Assembly: GCF_905220995.1 (NCBI RefSeq)
Contig: NZ_CAJNBJ010000017.1
Coordinates: 558,001-622,000, forward strand
Direction of reading: 5' to 3'
Source: Nitrospira defluvii
GTDB lineage: Bacteria > Nitrospirota > Nitrospiria > Nitrospirales > Nitrospiraceae
DNA: 64,000 bases
The notes beneath the pieces are model-generated. The model searched no databases and was not told where the DNA came from. It saw only the letters and a list, made by a program, of their open reading frames with translations. Of this stretch, positions 35,832 to 43,418 are shown one piece after another (position 1 is the stretch's first letter; each line of letters opens with the position of its first letter). A program made the translations under genes and the position numbers.

Positions 35832-37061
35832 ATGCTCAAGCAGATCCTGGATTCAGCTAAATTAGACTTACAAACCTCAGCCGAACTTCTTGGAGTTAGT
35901 CCCAAGATATTCCAGGAGTGGGTTGCAGGTAATCGCTCTATCCCTGACTCGATGGTGTCACGCCTATCGACAGTCTTGGGCGTATCACCTCTGACTCTGC
36001 GTAGTACTCGAAGCGAACAGAGACAGCAAGGTGATGTAGCTCCAGCTATCTGGTTTAAGTTCCGCGGAAATGGCCTTACTGACGTTGATCGCGAATACGT
36101 TCTTCTAATACGTCACCTCGGGTATTACTTCGATCAGCTTGAGCAAGCCACTGATAGCAGGGCAACTGGGTGGCAATTGATATTTGAGAATATCCGTCGC
36201 GAAACAGACCTTCAGGCTCCGCCCCGAGAACAAGGCCGACAGGCAGCGAGGATTTTCAGGCAACTCTCAGGCCTAGACAAGGGCAAAACAGGTATAGGGG
36301 AAGCTTTCAGGGGAAATCTTAGAAATAGAGGGGTTCTTATCATTGAGAGCCCGATGCCAGAGTCGAGCGTTGAAGGGTGCTGCTTTTACCTAGGAGCTAC
36401 TTCTTTAGAGCGCCCATGCCTTTTCTCTAATTCATATAAGCGCACATGGTTTAGGGGCAACCACATACTACTGCACGAGCTTGCCCATGCTATTTTTGAT
36501 GCATATACCGATGGTGCGTCTATTGATCTGTTCCCTCTTCAAAATCAAGAGGCCCAATCCAGCTTATCTGAAGAAAGGGCTCAGGCATTTGCGCAAGAAA
36601 GCTTGGCACCACGTGACGTGCTAATACACATGAGCTCGACGTTAGGCTTGAACTTGCATGCGCTTACGCCCAAGCAGCTGGCCACATTGATTGCAAAAAC
36701 TCATACTGAGCAGAAAACGGTGATCTCGGCAGCACTTAGCAATGACTTGATTTCTCCTGAAGAGGCAGAGCAATACGCCAGATTTGACATAGCGTCTGAC
36801 CTCTCGGAGTTATCAGTGAGAGCTTTGACAACAGAGCAGTTCCTAAAAAGACACGACAGCAAGAAGGACGAATGGAGAGATAGGCGGAATACAACGATTT
36901 ACTCAAGAACTCTCAGGCTCCCTGCCAACTATATTAAGCGTGTAGTAGAGGCAACAGTTGCTGGCCAGATCAGTCCAAGTAAAGCAGCTGAGTTCTTGAT
37001 GATAGATGAATCAACATTCTACTCTCGATTTGGGAGTCAAATGCCTGAATATGTTGAATAG
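35832..37061 (+). CDS. HTH-type regulator with ImmA/IrrE metallopeptidase domain
   Basis: 409 residues. The N-terminal helix-turn-helix (about 10-60, TSAELLGVSPKIFQEWVAGN) is followed by a linker, then an ImmA/IrrE-type zinc peptidase with HELAH near residue 214 in HILLHELAHAIFDAY. The C-terminus has a further helical DNA-binding-like segment (SPSKAAEFLMIDESTFYSRF). Such proteins cleave partner repressors or act as antitoxins. It lies 17 bp before a PIN-like gene, suggesting a toxin-antitoxin or signalled defence pair. Codon use is more AT-rich than in the flanking cobalamin genes. Confidence 0.8.
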   Translation: MLKQILDSAKLDLQTSAELLGVSPKIFQEWVAGNRSIPDSMVSRLSTVLGVSPLTLRSTRSEQRQQGDVAPAIWFKFRGNGLTDVDREYVLLIRHLGYYFDQLEQATDSRATGWQLIFENIRRETDLQAPPREQGRQAARIFRQLSGLDKGKTGIGEAFRGNLRNRGVLIIESPMPESSVEGCCFYLGATSLERPCLFSNSYKRTWFRGNHILLHELAHAIFDAYTDGASIDLFPLQNQEAQSSLSEERAQAFAQESLAPRDVLIHMSSTLGLNLHALTPKQLATLIAKTHTEQKTVISAALSNDLISPEEAEQYARFDIASDLSELSVRALTTEQFLKRHDSKKDEWRDRRNTTIYSRTLRLPANYIKRVVEATVAGQISPSKAAEFLMIDESTFYSRFGSQMPEYVE

Positions 37062-37078
37062 TTCCAACCTGTCCTCCG

Positions 37079-37786
37079 ATGAGTAATCCCGCACTACTAT
37101 TCTGTGATTCGGATGCTCTCATTCAGCTGTTCCTAACAGACCAAAATAAGCTTCTGCGAAGTTTCAAAACTGAATATGGCATTCAGCCTGTAATAGTATT
37201 CGAGGTTGAGAATGAGCTCAGACAGCACAAGAAGTATCGGACGAAAGTCGAACCTCAATTCGACAAGGCACTAACCTCTCGGGTCCTCCAGGTTTTCGAC
37301 TCCACCATTCTCCAGTCCAGTCTCCTCGATTCTAATTCGTTTCTTCCACCAGCAGCAGTTCAGGCGACCTGGGATACTATTCAGGCAAGTGGGCGCCAGT
37401 ATGGAATACGCGTAGGAACGGGTGAAGCTTATACGCATGCTGCTGCTGTCACTTTGCAGATGCCGTCATTGAGTAATGACGGAATAGCGGTGAATACCCT
37501 TCACAATTTAGGAATGCAGACGCCAGCTCCGGTCGCCAGGATGTTTGATGTGGTGACACTCTTCTTCCAAATTGGAGTTCTTTCAGCAAGGGACTGCGAT
37601 CAAATAAGGAAAATTCTGTTGCAGTATGGCGAAGGAGTTCCTAAAGAGTTTCAGAACGCAAACTATACTGACGGACTTCATTCGTTTGCATCTAGATTGC
37701 TCGACCGAACAAAAGTTGCAGTAGGAGCAGAGCCAAACGGCAGACGACCATTTACAAGTCAGCTTCTATTGGAACCGCTTACCTAA
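37079..37786 (+). CDS. PIN-like domain protein paired with the ImmA/IrrE gene
   Basis: 235 residues. The N-terminus LLFCDSDALIQLFLTD and the downstream VFEVENELRQH fit the first acidic residues of a PIN ribonuclease. VGTGEAYTHAAAV and SNDGIAVNTLHNLG may give the rest of the acidic site. It is a probable RNase toxin or effector controlled by the upstream peptidase-regulator. The PIN call is by motif pattern, and the C-terminal 80 residues are unassigned. Confidence 0.6.
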   Translation: MSNPALLFCDSDALIQLFLTDQNKLLRSFKTEYGIQPVIVFEVENELRQHKKYRTKVEPQFDKALTSRVLQVFDSTILQSSLLDSNSFLPPAAVQATWDTIQASGRQYGIRVGTGEAYTHAAAVTLQMPSLSNDGIAVNTLHNLGMQTPAPVARMFDVVTLFFQIGVLSARDCDQIRKILLQYGEGVPKEFQNANYTDGLHSFASRLLDRTKVAVGAEPNGRRPFTSQLLLEPLT

Positions 37787-37793
37787 AAATAGC

Positions 37794-38267
37794 TCAACGC
37801 TTCCGCCACTGCCACGGCGGCACCGGCTGCGGATCAACCCACAGGCCTTTTCGAGCCTCTCGCGCTTCGTTCTCTAACCCTTCGAGCACCGTATTTCCTG
37901 GTGCATATTTCCGATACCACCAGCACCAGCCCTCTTTGACTAGCTCCTGGTTGACGTTCGTTCCATCGGCTAGGAGCACATTTCCAATGGTGCGCCCATA
38001 CTTGTCTTCCTCGAACGTGTGCAGCGTGACCTCTTTGCTGAACACGAGGGCTGAGGCGGCCTGCTTAGCCTTCTGCCCGTAGGATTGGCTTTTCTCAGGG
38101 CAGTCGATGCCATTGAGTCGGATACGTTCAGCTTTACCGTTATGCAGAACGTCAATCGTATCACCGTCAATCACCCCGACCACTTGGCCAGAATACACCC
38201 CTGCTAATACAGGCACCGCAAGCAGAACGGTAAAAAGAGCCACGAGAAGAAAGCGCATAGACCGCAT
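37794..38267 (-). CDS. Secreted thermonuclease (SNase) family protein
   Basis: 157 residues from the ATG at 38267. Signal peptide MRFLLVALFTVLLAVPVLAG, then the SNase fold with GVIDGDTIDV, RLNGIDCPEKSQSYGQKA and EEDKYGRTIG, which hold the expected Asp, Arg, Asp and Glu and the second Arg of the catalytic site. It likely degrades DNA or RNA outside the cytoplasm. It is convergent with the PIN gene and 32 bp downstream of the tail-sheath-like gene. A second, divergent SNase lies at 42552-43034. Confidence 0.88.
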   Translation of the reverse strand: MRSMRFLLVALFTVLLAVPVLAGVYSGQVVGVIDGDTIDVLHNGKAERIRLNGIDCPEKSQSYGQKAKQAASALVFSKEVTLHTFEEDKYGRTIGNVLLADGTNVNQELVKEGWCWWYRKYAPGNTVLEGLENEAREARKGLWVDPQPVPPWQWRKR

Positions 38268-38299
38268 GCTAGCAGGCTTCCTCTCCCCTGACGAGAGGC

Positions 38300-38797
38300 T
38301 CACGGTCTGGGGGCAAATCGGATGAGCATGCGGAAGACGACAAACTCCGACGGGTTTACAGGTGCCATGCCGACCTCACAGATCAGAAATCCGCTGTCGA
38401 GATCGGTCTGTGTTGTGGTGGTGTGATCGCAACGGAGAAACAAAGCTTCTTGTACGGACCGTCCCTTGAGAAAATCCTTCGCCCAGCGCATCACAAGATG
38501 CCCGCGCAAGGTCGCTATGAGCTGCGCTCGGGTCTCGAGCGAATTCTCCTCATAGACCAACCCGACGAGCTCACATTCACAGATTTGCTCCAGCAAGGCC
38601 CGGACCAGTTCTCGCATGACGGCGGGCATATCCGGAGCACCAGGATCAATCTCGTCGACATAAATGCCGGGGGCTACGGGGGCAATCGTTGGGACGGTCG
38701 AAGTGTTCGATATGGTGGGTTCTCCTTGTGTGAGGTGAGGTGTGATGCGTACAAGGATCTCAGCAACACGCGTGCCGAATGCGCTAAGGGCCGTCAC
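38300..38797 (-). CDS. Miniature phage-tail-sheath-like protein
   Basis: 165 residues as the longest frame (GTG at 38797). The C-terminal 100 residues follow the tail-sheath C-terminal pattern: LRGHLVMRWAKDFLKGRSVQ, then ALFLRCDHTTTTQTDLDSG, FLICEVGMAPVNPSEFVVF. The N-terminal part has APGIYVDEIDPGAPD, like the opening of full-length sheaths (GVYVEE.). The roughly 300-residue middle is missing, so this is a compact fusion of both ends or a deletion derivative. A good ribosome-binding site (AAGGAGAA) sits before an ATA codon at about 38,719, suggesting a lost ATG or a non-standard start. No other tail genes are near. Confidence 0.55.
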   Translation of the reverse strand: MTALSAFGTRVAEILVRITPHLTQGEPTISNTSTVPTIAPVAPGIYVDEIDPGAPDMPAVMRELVRALLEQICECELVGLVYEENSLETRAQLIATLRGHLVMRWAKDFLKGRSVQEALFLRCDHTTTTQTDLDSGFLICEVGMAPVNPSEFVVFRMLIRFAPRP

Positions 38798-38851
38798 AAT
38801 GGAGATTCATTCAGATTGCGTAGAGATGAGCAGCTGAATTAGCTGTGCGGG

Positions 38852-38869
38852 CGTATCGATCTCGATACG
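38852..38869. promoter_or_regulatory. Inverted repeat upstream of the SRAP-umuDC cluster, candidate operator
   Basis: CGTATCG, 4 bases, CGATACG is a perfect 7-bp inverted repeat 93 bp before the SRAP gene. A second, looser repeat GTAT-N7-ATAC follows at 38875-38889. A TTGACA (38918-38923), 17 bp, TAGGCT promoter-like pair lies closer to the gene. The cluster is of SOS type, so a LexA-like repressor site is plausible, but the repeat does not match the E. coli or Bacillus SOS box. Confidence 0.4.
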
Positions 38870-38961
38870 GCAACGTATAACAATGATACAGGATGGCTGT
38901 TATGCTACGCCCTGTCCTTGACACTTCCTCACGGACGGCCTAGGCTTCGACGTACAACAAG

Positions 38962-39636
38962 ATGTGCGGACGCTTTACCCAAACGGCCTCGCCAGCGGTG
39001 ATCGCTCAACAGTTTGGCGTCGCGAGTCCTCCCCTGTTCACTGCTCGTTACAACATTGCTCCCTCTCAACCGGTGGCCGCGATCCGGATCGAGCCGGGGA
39101 CAACCACCCGTCAGCTGGTGCTGTTGCGCTGGGGGCTGATTCCGTCTTGGGCCAAAGACCCGAAAATCGGGCAGCAGTGCATAAATGCCAAAGCCGAGTC
39201 CGTGACGGAGAAACCCTCCTTTCGTGCCGCGTTCAAGACCCGACGCTGTCTTGTCATTGCGACGGGATTCTATGAGTGGCAGGTCCAGGGACTGAGAAAG
39301 CAGCCAATGTGGATCGGCATGAAGAGTCACCGTCCCTTTGCCTTTGCCGGCTTGTGGGAACACTGGCATCCCCCGGAAGGCGCGGACATCGAATCGTGTA
39401 CGATCCTCACGACGGAACCGAACGAGTTGCTGCGACCGATCCACAATCGGATGCCGGTCATTCTGGCGCCATCAGCCTACGACCAGTGGCTCGACCCAAC
39501 CGTCCATCAGGCAGACTCCCTGAAAGCCTTGCTCCGTCCCTATCCGACTGAGGAGCTCACGGTCTACCCGGTCAGTACGCTTGTCAATAACCCGCGACAT
39601 GATGCCCCGGACTGCCTTGAGTCTGTCTCGGTTTAG
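38962..39636 (+). CDS. SRAP (YedK/HMCES) abasic-site DNA-protein crosslinking protein
   Basis: 224 residues. Catalytic Cys2 directly follows Met1 (MCGRFTQTAS). Other family residues are present: the Asn in ARYNIAPSQ, INAKAESVTEKPSFR, Glu in TGFYEWQ, and His in PIHNRMPVIL. SRAP proteins crosslink to abasic sites in single-stranded DNA and shield them from error-prone cleavage. The gene is 38 bp upstream of umuD and in the same direction. Confidence 0.93.
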   Translation: MCGRFTQTASPAVIAQQFGVASPPLFTARYNIAPSQPVAAIRIEPGTTTRQLVLLRWGLIPSWAKDPKIGQQCINAKAESVTEKPSFRAAFKTRRCLVIATGFYEWQVQGLRKQPMWIGMKSHRPFAFAGLWEHWHPPEGADIESCTILTTEPNELLRPIHNRMPVILAPSAYDQWLDPTVHQADSLKALLRPYPTEELTVYPVSTLVNNPRHDAPDCLESVSV

Positions 39637-39674
39637 GCCTACACTAGGCAAGGCCAATCTGGTGAGGATCTTCG

Positions 39675-40106
39675 ATGCCGATGAATGTGGATGCCATTTA
39701 CGCCCCTGATCTCTCGACGCGGTATGCCCTCCCCGTCTTTCTTGGTCGGCTGCCCGCAGGCTTTCCCTCTCCGGCTGACGACTATATCGAGGGGAAGCTC
39801 GATCTAAATCGGCACCTCATCAAGCACCCGGCCGCCACGTTCTTTGTGCGCGTGACCGGCGACTCGATGTTGGAGGCCGGGATTCATTCTCGTGACATCC
39901 TGATCGTAGATCGTTCCCTAGAAGCCATTGACGGAAACGTGATCGTGGCGGCTCTGGACGGAGAATTGACGGTCAAACGTCTCTATAAGCGGAACAATAT
40001 CCTACGCCTTCTCCCAGCCAACAAGAATTATCAGCCCATCGAGATTCAGGCCCAACAGTCCTTTGAGATTTGGGGTGTCGTCACCAACGTCATCCACGCG
40101 CTCTGA
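39675..40106 (+). CDS. umuD: UmuD-like self-cleaving SOS mutagenesis protein
   Basis: 143 residues. A LexA-type S24 peptidase with Ser in [10 protein letters not shown] (near residue 64) and Lys in LTVKRLYK (near 101). The expected Ala-Gly cleavage bond is in [13 protein letters not shown]. On RecA-stimulated cleavage UmuD' would join UmuC as DNA polymerase V. It is 8 bp before umuC. A GGTGAGGAT ribosome-binding site precedes the ATG. Confidence 0.93.
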   Translation: MPMNVDAIYAPDLSTRYALPVFLGRLPAGFPSPADDYIEGKLDLNRHLIKHPAATFFVRVTGDSMLEAGIHSRDILIVDRSLEAIDGNVIVAALDGELTVKRLYKRNNILRLLPANKNYQPIEIQAQQSFEIWGVVTNVIHAL

Positions 40107-40114
40107 GCGGTCCC

Positions 40115-41383
40115 ATGCCTCCCATCTTTGCCCTCGTCGATTGCAATAACTTCTATGCCTCCTGCGAGCGGGTGTTTAACCCAAAGCTGGATGGTAAACC
40201 TATTGTCGTCTTGTCCAACAATGACGGCTGTGTGGTGGCTCGCTCCAATGAAGCCAAGGCGCTTGGCATTGCGATGGGTGTGCCAGAGTTTCAGATTCGC
40301 CCGCTCCTGCGTGCCCATCAGGTGCAGGTGTTTTCCTCGAACTACACCCTGTATGGGGATATGTCTCAGCGGGTCATGGAAACCTTGGAACAGTTCTGCC
40401 CGGATCTCGAAATCTACTCGATTGATGAAGCCTTCCTGAGTCTGTCCGGGTTCACCTCTAGGAACTTCACGAAGTACGGCCGTACCATTCGGACCACGGT
40501 GAAGCGCTGGACCGGCCTTCCGGTGTCGGTCGGCATCGCGGAGACCAAGACCCTCGCCAAGATCGCCAACCGTGTGGCAAAACGCACACCAGATACGAAC
40601 GGGGTGTTCGATCTACTGGCCTGTCCCGATCGAGACGCCTTGCTAGGCCGAGTGCCGATTGAGGATGTCTGGGGGATCGGGCGAAACCTGATCAGGCTTC
40701 TGAATCAGCATGGCATCATGACGGCGCTCCAACTCCGCGAGGCTGATGACCAGTGGATCAGAAAGCATCTGGGCATCGTGGGACTTCGTTTGGTGATGGA
40801 GTTACGTGGAATCTCCTGCTTAGACCTGGAAGAGTGTCCCGCTCCGAAGCAGAGCCTGACATGCTCACGGGCGTTTGGGCAGCTCATCAGTACCCTAGTC
40901 GACATGGAAGAGGCGGTCTCGTCCTATACGTCACGTGTGGCGGAGAAGTTGAGACACGAACGACTGGCCGCGACCGTGGTAACGGTGTGTCTTACGACGA
41001 ACGAATTCAAAGAAGGTCCACAGTACAGCAACACACTGACACTGAAGCTGCCGATTGCGACCGACTCTACCTCCGACCTCATCAAGTCAGCGCTTCAGGG
41101 AATCCGCACCATCTATCGAGAGGGGTATCGCTACAAGAAAGCGGGGGTGACCCTGACAGGCCTGGTCTCTGCCAGTCAGGCACAGGCCGATCTGTTCGAC
41201 TCTCAAGACAGGAGAAAGTCCCAGCGGCTGATGTCCGCACTCGATGCGGTCAATGATCGGTGGGGCGCCGGCACCCTCCATTATGCTTCCAGCGGTATTC
41301 ACAAAGCCTGGAAGACGCAGTTTCAGCACCGTTCGCCGGCCTATACGACGGATTGGACTGCGTTGCCAATCGTGACGGCCTAG
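40115..41383 (+). CDS. umuC: UmuC-like translesion DNA polymerase (pol V catalytic subunit)
   Basis: 422 residues from the ATG at 40115. Y-family palm motifs are [17 protein letters not shown] and [10 protein letters not shown], then a helix-hairpin-helix around [16 protein letters not shown] and the little finger domain with [13 protein letters not shown]. It copies past lesions with low fidelity. With SRAP and UmuD it forms a compact damage-tolerance cluster that is often carried on mobile elements. Confidence 0.95.
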   Translation: MPPIFALVDCNNFYASCERVFNPKLDGKPIVVLSNNDGCVVARSNEAKALGIAMGVPEFQIRPLLRAHQVQVFSSNYTLYGDMSQRVMETLEQFCPDLEIYSIDEAFLSLSGFTSRNFTKYGRTIRTTVKRWTGLPVSVGIAETKTLAKIANRVAKRTPDTNGVFDLLACPDRDALLGRVPIEDVWGIGRNLIRLLNQHGIMTALQLREADDQWIRKHLGIVGLRLVMELRGISCLDLEECPAPKQSLTCSRAFGQLISTLVDMEEAVSSYTSRVAEKLRHERLAATVVTVCLTTNEFKEGPQYSNTLTLKLPIATDSTSDLIKSALQGIRTIYREGYRYKKAGVTLTGLVSASQAQADLFDSQDRRKSQRLMSALDAVNDRWGAGTLHYASSGIHKAWKTQFQHRSPAYTTDWTALPIVTA

Positions 41384-41466
41384 TACATCAATGCAACTAA
41401 TCTCCCGTTCGGCTCTTGCGTCGTAGTTTGTAACCCTCCTAGAATGGGCTTTCTTGCGAGGCCCCT

Positions 41467-41799
41467 ATGCCGTTCTCGATTCGCCCCTACCGTCGCTTTC
41501 CTGCGCAATCTTCCGTCACATACAACGCAGGCTCATTTCAGGGGCAAGGCACCGTCTGGAATCTTTCACTCAGCGGATTGCGTCTTTCTGGTGATCTCCC
41601 CATGCGGCCAGGGGAAACGCTTTCGCTGACAGTCACCCTCCCGAATGAGCAACGCATCGAGATTCCTGAAGCCGTGGTCCGATGGTCGAGAGGAGAGGAA
41701 TTTGCCGCCGAAACTCGGTTGATTGAGCCGCACACCCAGGCGCGTCTGGAGCATTACGTGAAACGATTAGTGCAGGAGCCCGGGAAGAGGTTCCCATGA
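41467..41799 (+). CDS. PilZ-domain protein
   Basis: 110 residues with the c-di-GMP-binding pattern: YRRFPAQSSV near the N-terminus (RxxxR-like) and NLSLSGLRL (D/NxSxxG), followed by a beta-barrel (ETLSLTVTLP, VVRWSRGEEFAAET). It is a likely c-di-GMP receptor. The stop overlaps the next start by 4 bp. Confidence 0.8.
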   Translation: MPFSIRPYRRFPAQSSVTYNAGSFQGQGTVWNLSLSGLRLSGDLPMRPGETLSLTVTLPNEQRIEIPEAVVRWSRGEEFAAETRLIEPHTQARLEHYVKRLVQEPGKRFP

Positions 41800-42149
41800 G
41801 CGAACAACGTCCCAAACGCGAGGCCATGTCCCTTGAAGAAGCGACCGTCTCTAACATGTGGGAGATTGCTGCGATTGTAGAAGTACTGGAACGGAAAGGC
41901 CTCTGCACGAAGCAAGACCTCTACGACATCATCACCGAGTTTCGGAAGAAGAATACTCGCGCCCGCATTCCTGAAACCGCCTTCCCTGAGCCATATTTGC
42001 TCATCGAAACTGAAAACAAGATCATCGACGATATTCTCGCCTTGCTCAACAACAACGGGCTGACCTCGCACCAGTCACTTAACTTGCTGGAACGGTTGGG
42101 GCGGATCATTGAGTTGGGACAACAATTGCCAAAGGGCACGACTCACTAA
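41796..42149 (+). CDS. Conserved hypothetical protein downstream of the PilZ gene
   Basis: 117 residues, helical and acidic, with no recognised domain or signal. It contains VLERKGLCTKQDLYDIITEF, which resembles short helical dimerisation segments, and a Leu-rich C-terminal helix pair (LALLNNNGLTSHQSLNLLER). It overlaps the PilZ gene by 4 bp and so is probably co-expressed with it. Function unknown. Confidence 0.6.
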   Translation: MSEQRPKREAMSLEEATVSNMWEIAAIVEVLERKGLCTKQDLYDIITEFRKKNTRARIPETAFPEPYLLIETENKIIDDILALLNNNGLTSHQSLNLLERLGRIIELGQQLPKGTTH

Positions 42150-42162
42150 CAAGGAGACTGCG

Positions 42163-42474
42163 ATGAGATCACAATTCATGAAGTGGACACTCCGTGTAGG
42201 ACTGGGCACCGTGCTCCTGCTCGCGCTCCCCCTCTTCCCCCTTGGTGTGATAAATTCTCCGGTGGGCCACGCAGCTGAGAAAGGCGAGCCCCTCGACATC
42301 AACACGGCCACCGTCGACCAACTCAAAGCGCTTCCTGGAATCGGAGACGCCTACTCCGAAAAGATCATCAAGGGTCGGCCGTATCAAAGGAAGGATGAGC
42401 TCGCGCAGAAGAAGATTATCCCACGGGCGACCTATGAAGGGATCAAGTACAAGATTGTGGCAAAGCAGAAGTAG
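42163..42474 (+). CDS. Secreted helix-hairpin-helix protein, ComEA-like
   Basis: 103 residues from the ATG at 42163, with AAGGAG upstream. A hydrophobic signal or anchor (VLLLALPLFPLGV) is followed by one ComEA-type HhH: PLDINTATVDQLKALPGIGD, then YSEKIIKGRPY. Such domains bind DNA without sequence specificity, and ComEA acts in the periplasm in DNA uptake. A true competence role is not shown. It follows the PilZ pair by 13 bp. Confidence 0.8.
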   Translation: MRSQFMKWTLRVGLGTVLLLALPLFPLGVINSPVGHAAEKGEPLDINTATVDQLKALPGIGDAYSEKIIKGRPYQRKDELAQKKIIPRATYEGIKYKIVAKQK

Positions 42475-42551
42475 GCCAGGACATTCCAAGACCGAAAGCC
42501 ACCCTCGGTCTCATAACCGGCAAAGAATCCGGGTACGATGAGGTTATTATT

Positions 42552-43034
42552 GTGCATACGCTGCGGCTTCTGTTTGGAACTATTGGTCTAGTTCTCGTTG
42601 TGGGATGCGCCCCGCGCATTCACTGCTCAGAGTTGCTGTCCCCACAGTTTGGTGGCGAGGGCACCCTTCCCCCTTCACAGGTCGTCATTTTTCACGGTTG
42701 CCATGACGGCGACACATGCACGTTCACGCTCCCCACTGTTCCACCTCCCTTTGGTAACCGCATTCCAGTTCGGCTGGCTGGTATCGATACACCCGAGATG
42801 CATGGTAAGTGTGACCGTGAAAAGATCATGGCCCGGCAGGCGAAAGCTGTGACGGAAGGAATGTTAAACGAGGCCAAACAGATCGAATTGGTGGACCTCC
42901 GCCGGGATAAATATTTTAGAGTCCTGGCTGGGATCAGAACTGATGGCCGCGATGTGGCTCGCCAGCTGATTGAGGCCGGATTGGCAGTGCCCTATGACGG
43001 TGGGACGAAGACTGCAAACTGGTGTCAGCATTGA
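42552..43034 (+). CDS. Thermonuclease-family lipoprotein
   Basis: 160 residues from a GTG start. A lipoprotein signal ends in LVLVVGCAP (lipobox Cys near 19). The SNase core is diverged: CHDGDTCTFTLP, VRLAGIDTPEMHGKCDREK and DKYFRVLAGI keep Asp, Arg, Asp, Glu and the second Arg. It is probably anchored in a membrane facing the periplasm. It is only distantly like the SNase at 37794-38267. Confidence 0.82.
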   Translation: MHTLRLLFGTIGLVLVVGCAPRIHCSELLSPQFGGEGTLPPSQVVIFHGCHDGDTCTFTLPTVPPPFGNRIPVRLAGIDTPEMHGKCDREKIMARQAKAVTEGMLNEAKQIELVDLRRDKYFRVLAGIRTDGRDVARQLIEAGLAVPYDGGTKTANWCQH

Positions 43035-43418
43035 GAGTGGGCTGCAAGGATATAAGCATCGTGGGCTCGACGGAATGCCTTGAGAACTGAATGATGCAGA
43101 AAGACCGAAACCTGTTGTCTCTAGGGCTCTAGAGTTTTAAAATCTCGCCCCTACCCCGACGCCTCGCTCCTCTGGTTCGTCACCGCCTGGTGGCTTCGGT
43201 GAAGCCAGGCTGCCACTTACCATACTGTCCGAATTTCCGGAGCCCCCTCACACCCAATCTAACCCTCAAGCTTATCCCCAAACCATCCGATGAGACCCCA
43301 ACTGGTCTGGACTTTCACACAGGCCCCACGAAGACATCGGGCCAGCACTCTCAGAATCAGTAATGCTAGACGCCGCCAACACAAGTTCCTTTTCCACCCA
43401 CTACACAAGGACCCTCTC
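43035..43418. other. Intergenic region with a strong hairpin
   Basis: No supported gene. GCCTGG (43185-43190) pairs with CCAGGC (43205-43210), with inner CTTC/GAAG and loop GGT; an alternative is GGCTTC/GAAGCC. No T-run follows, so it is not a standard terminator. CTCTAGGGCTCTAGAG lies near 43118-43133 as a second repeat-like spot. Confidence 0.3.

Noticed and set aside
43185-43210. Strong hairpin as a transcription terminator after the thermonuclease gene
   Set aside because: The stem is good, but no T-run follows, so it is listed only as a hairpin in an intergenic region.
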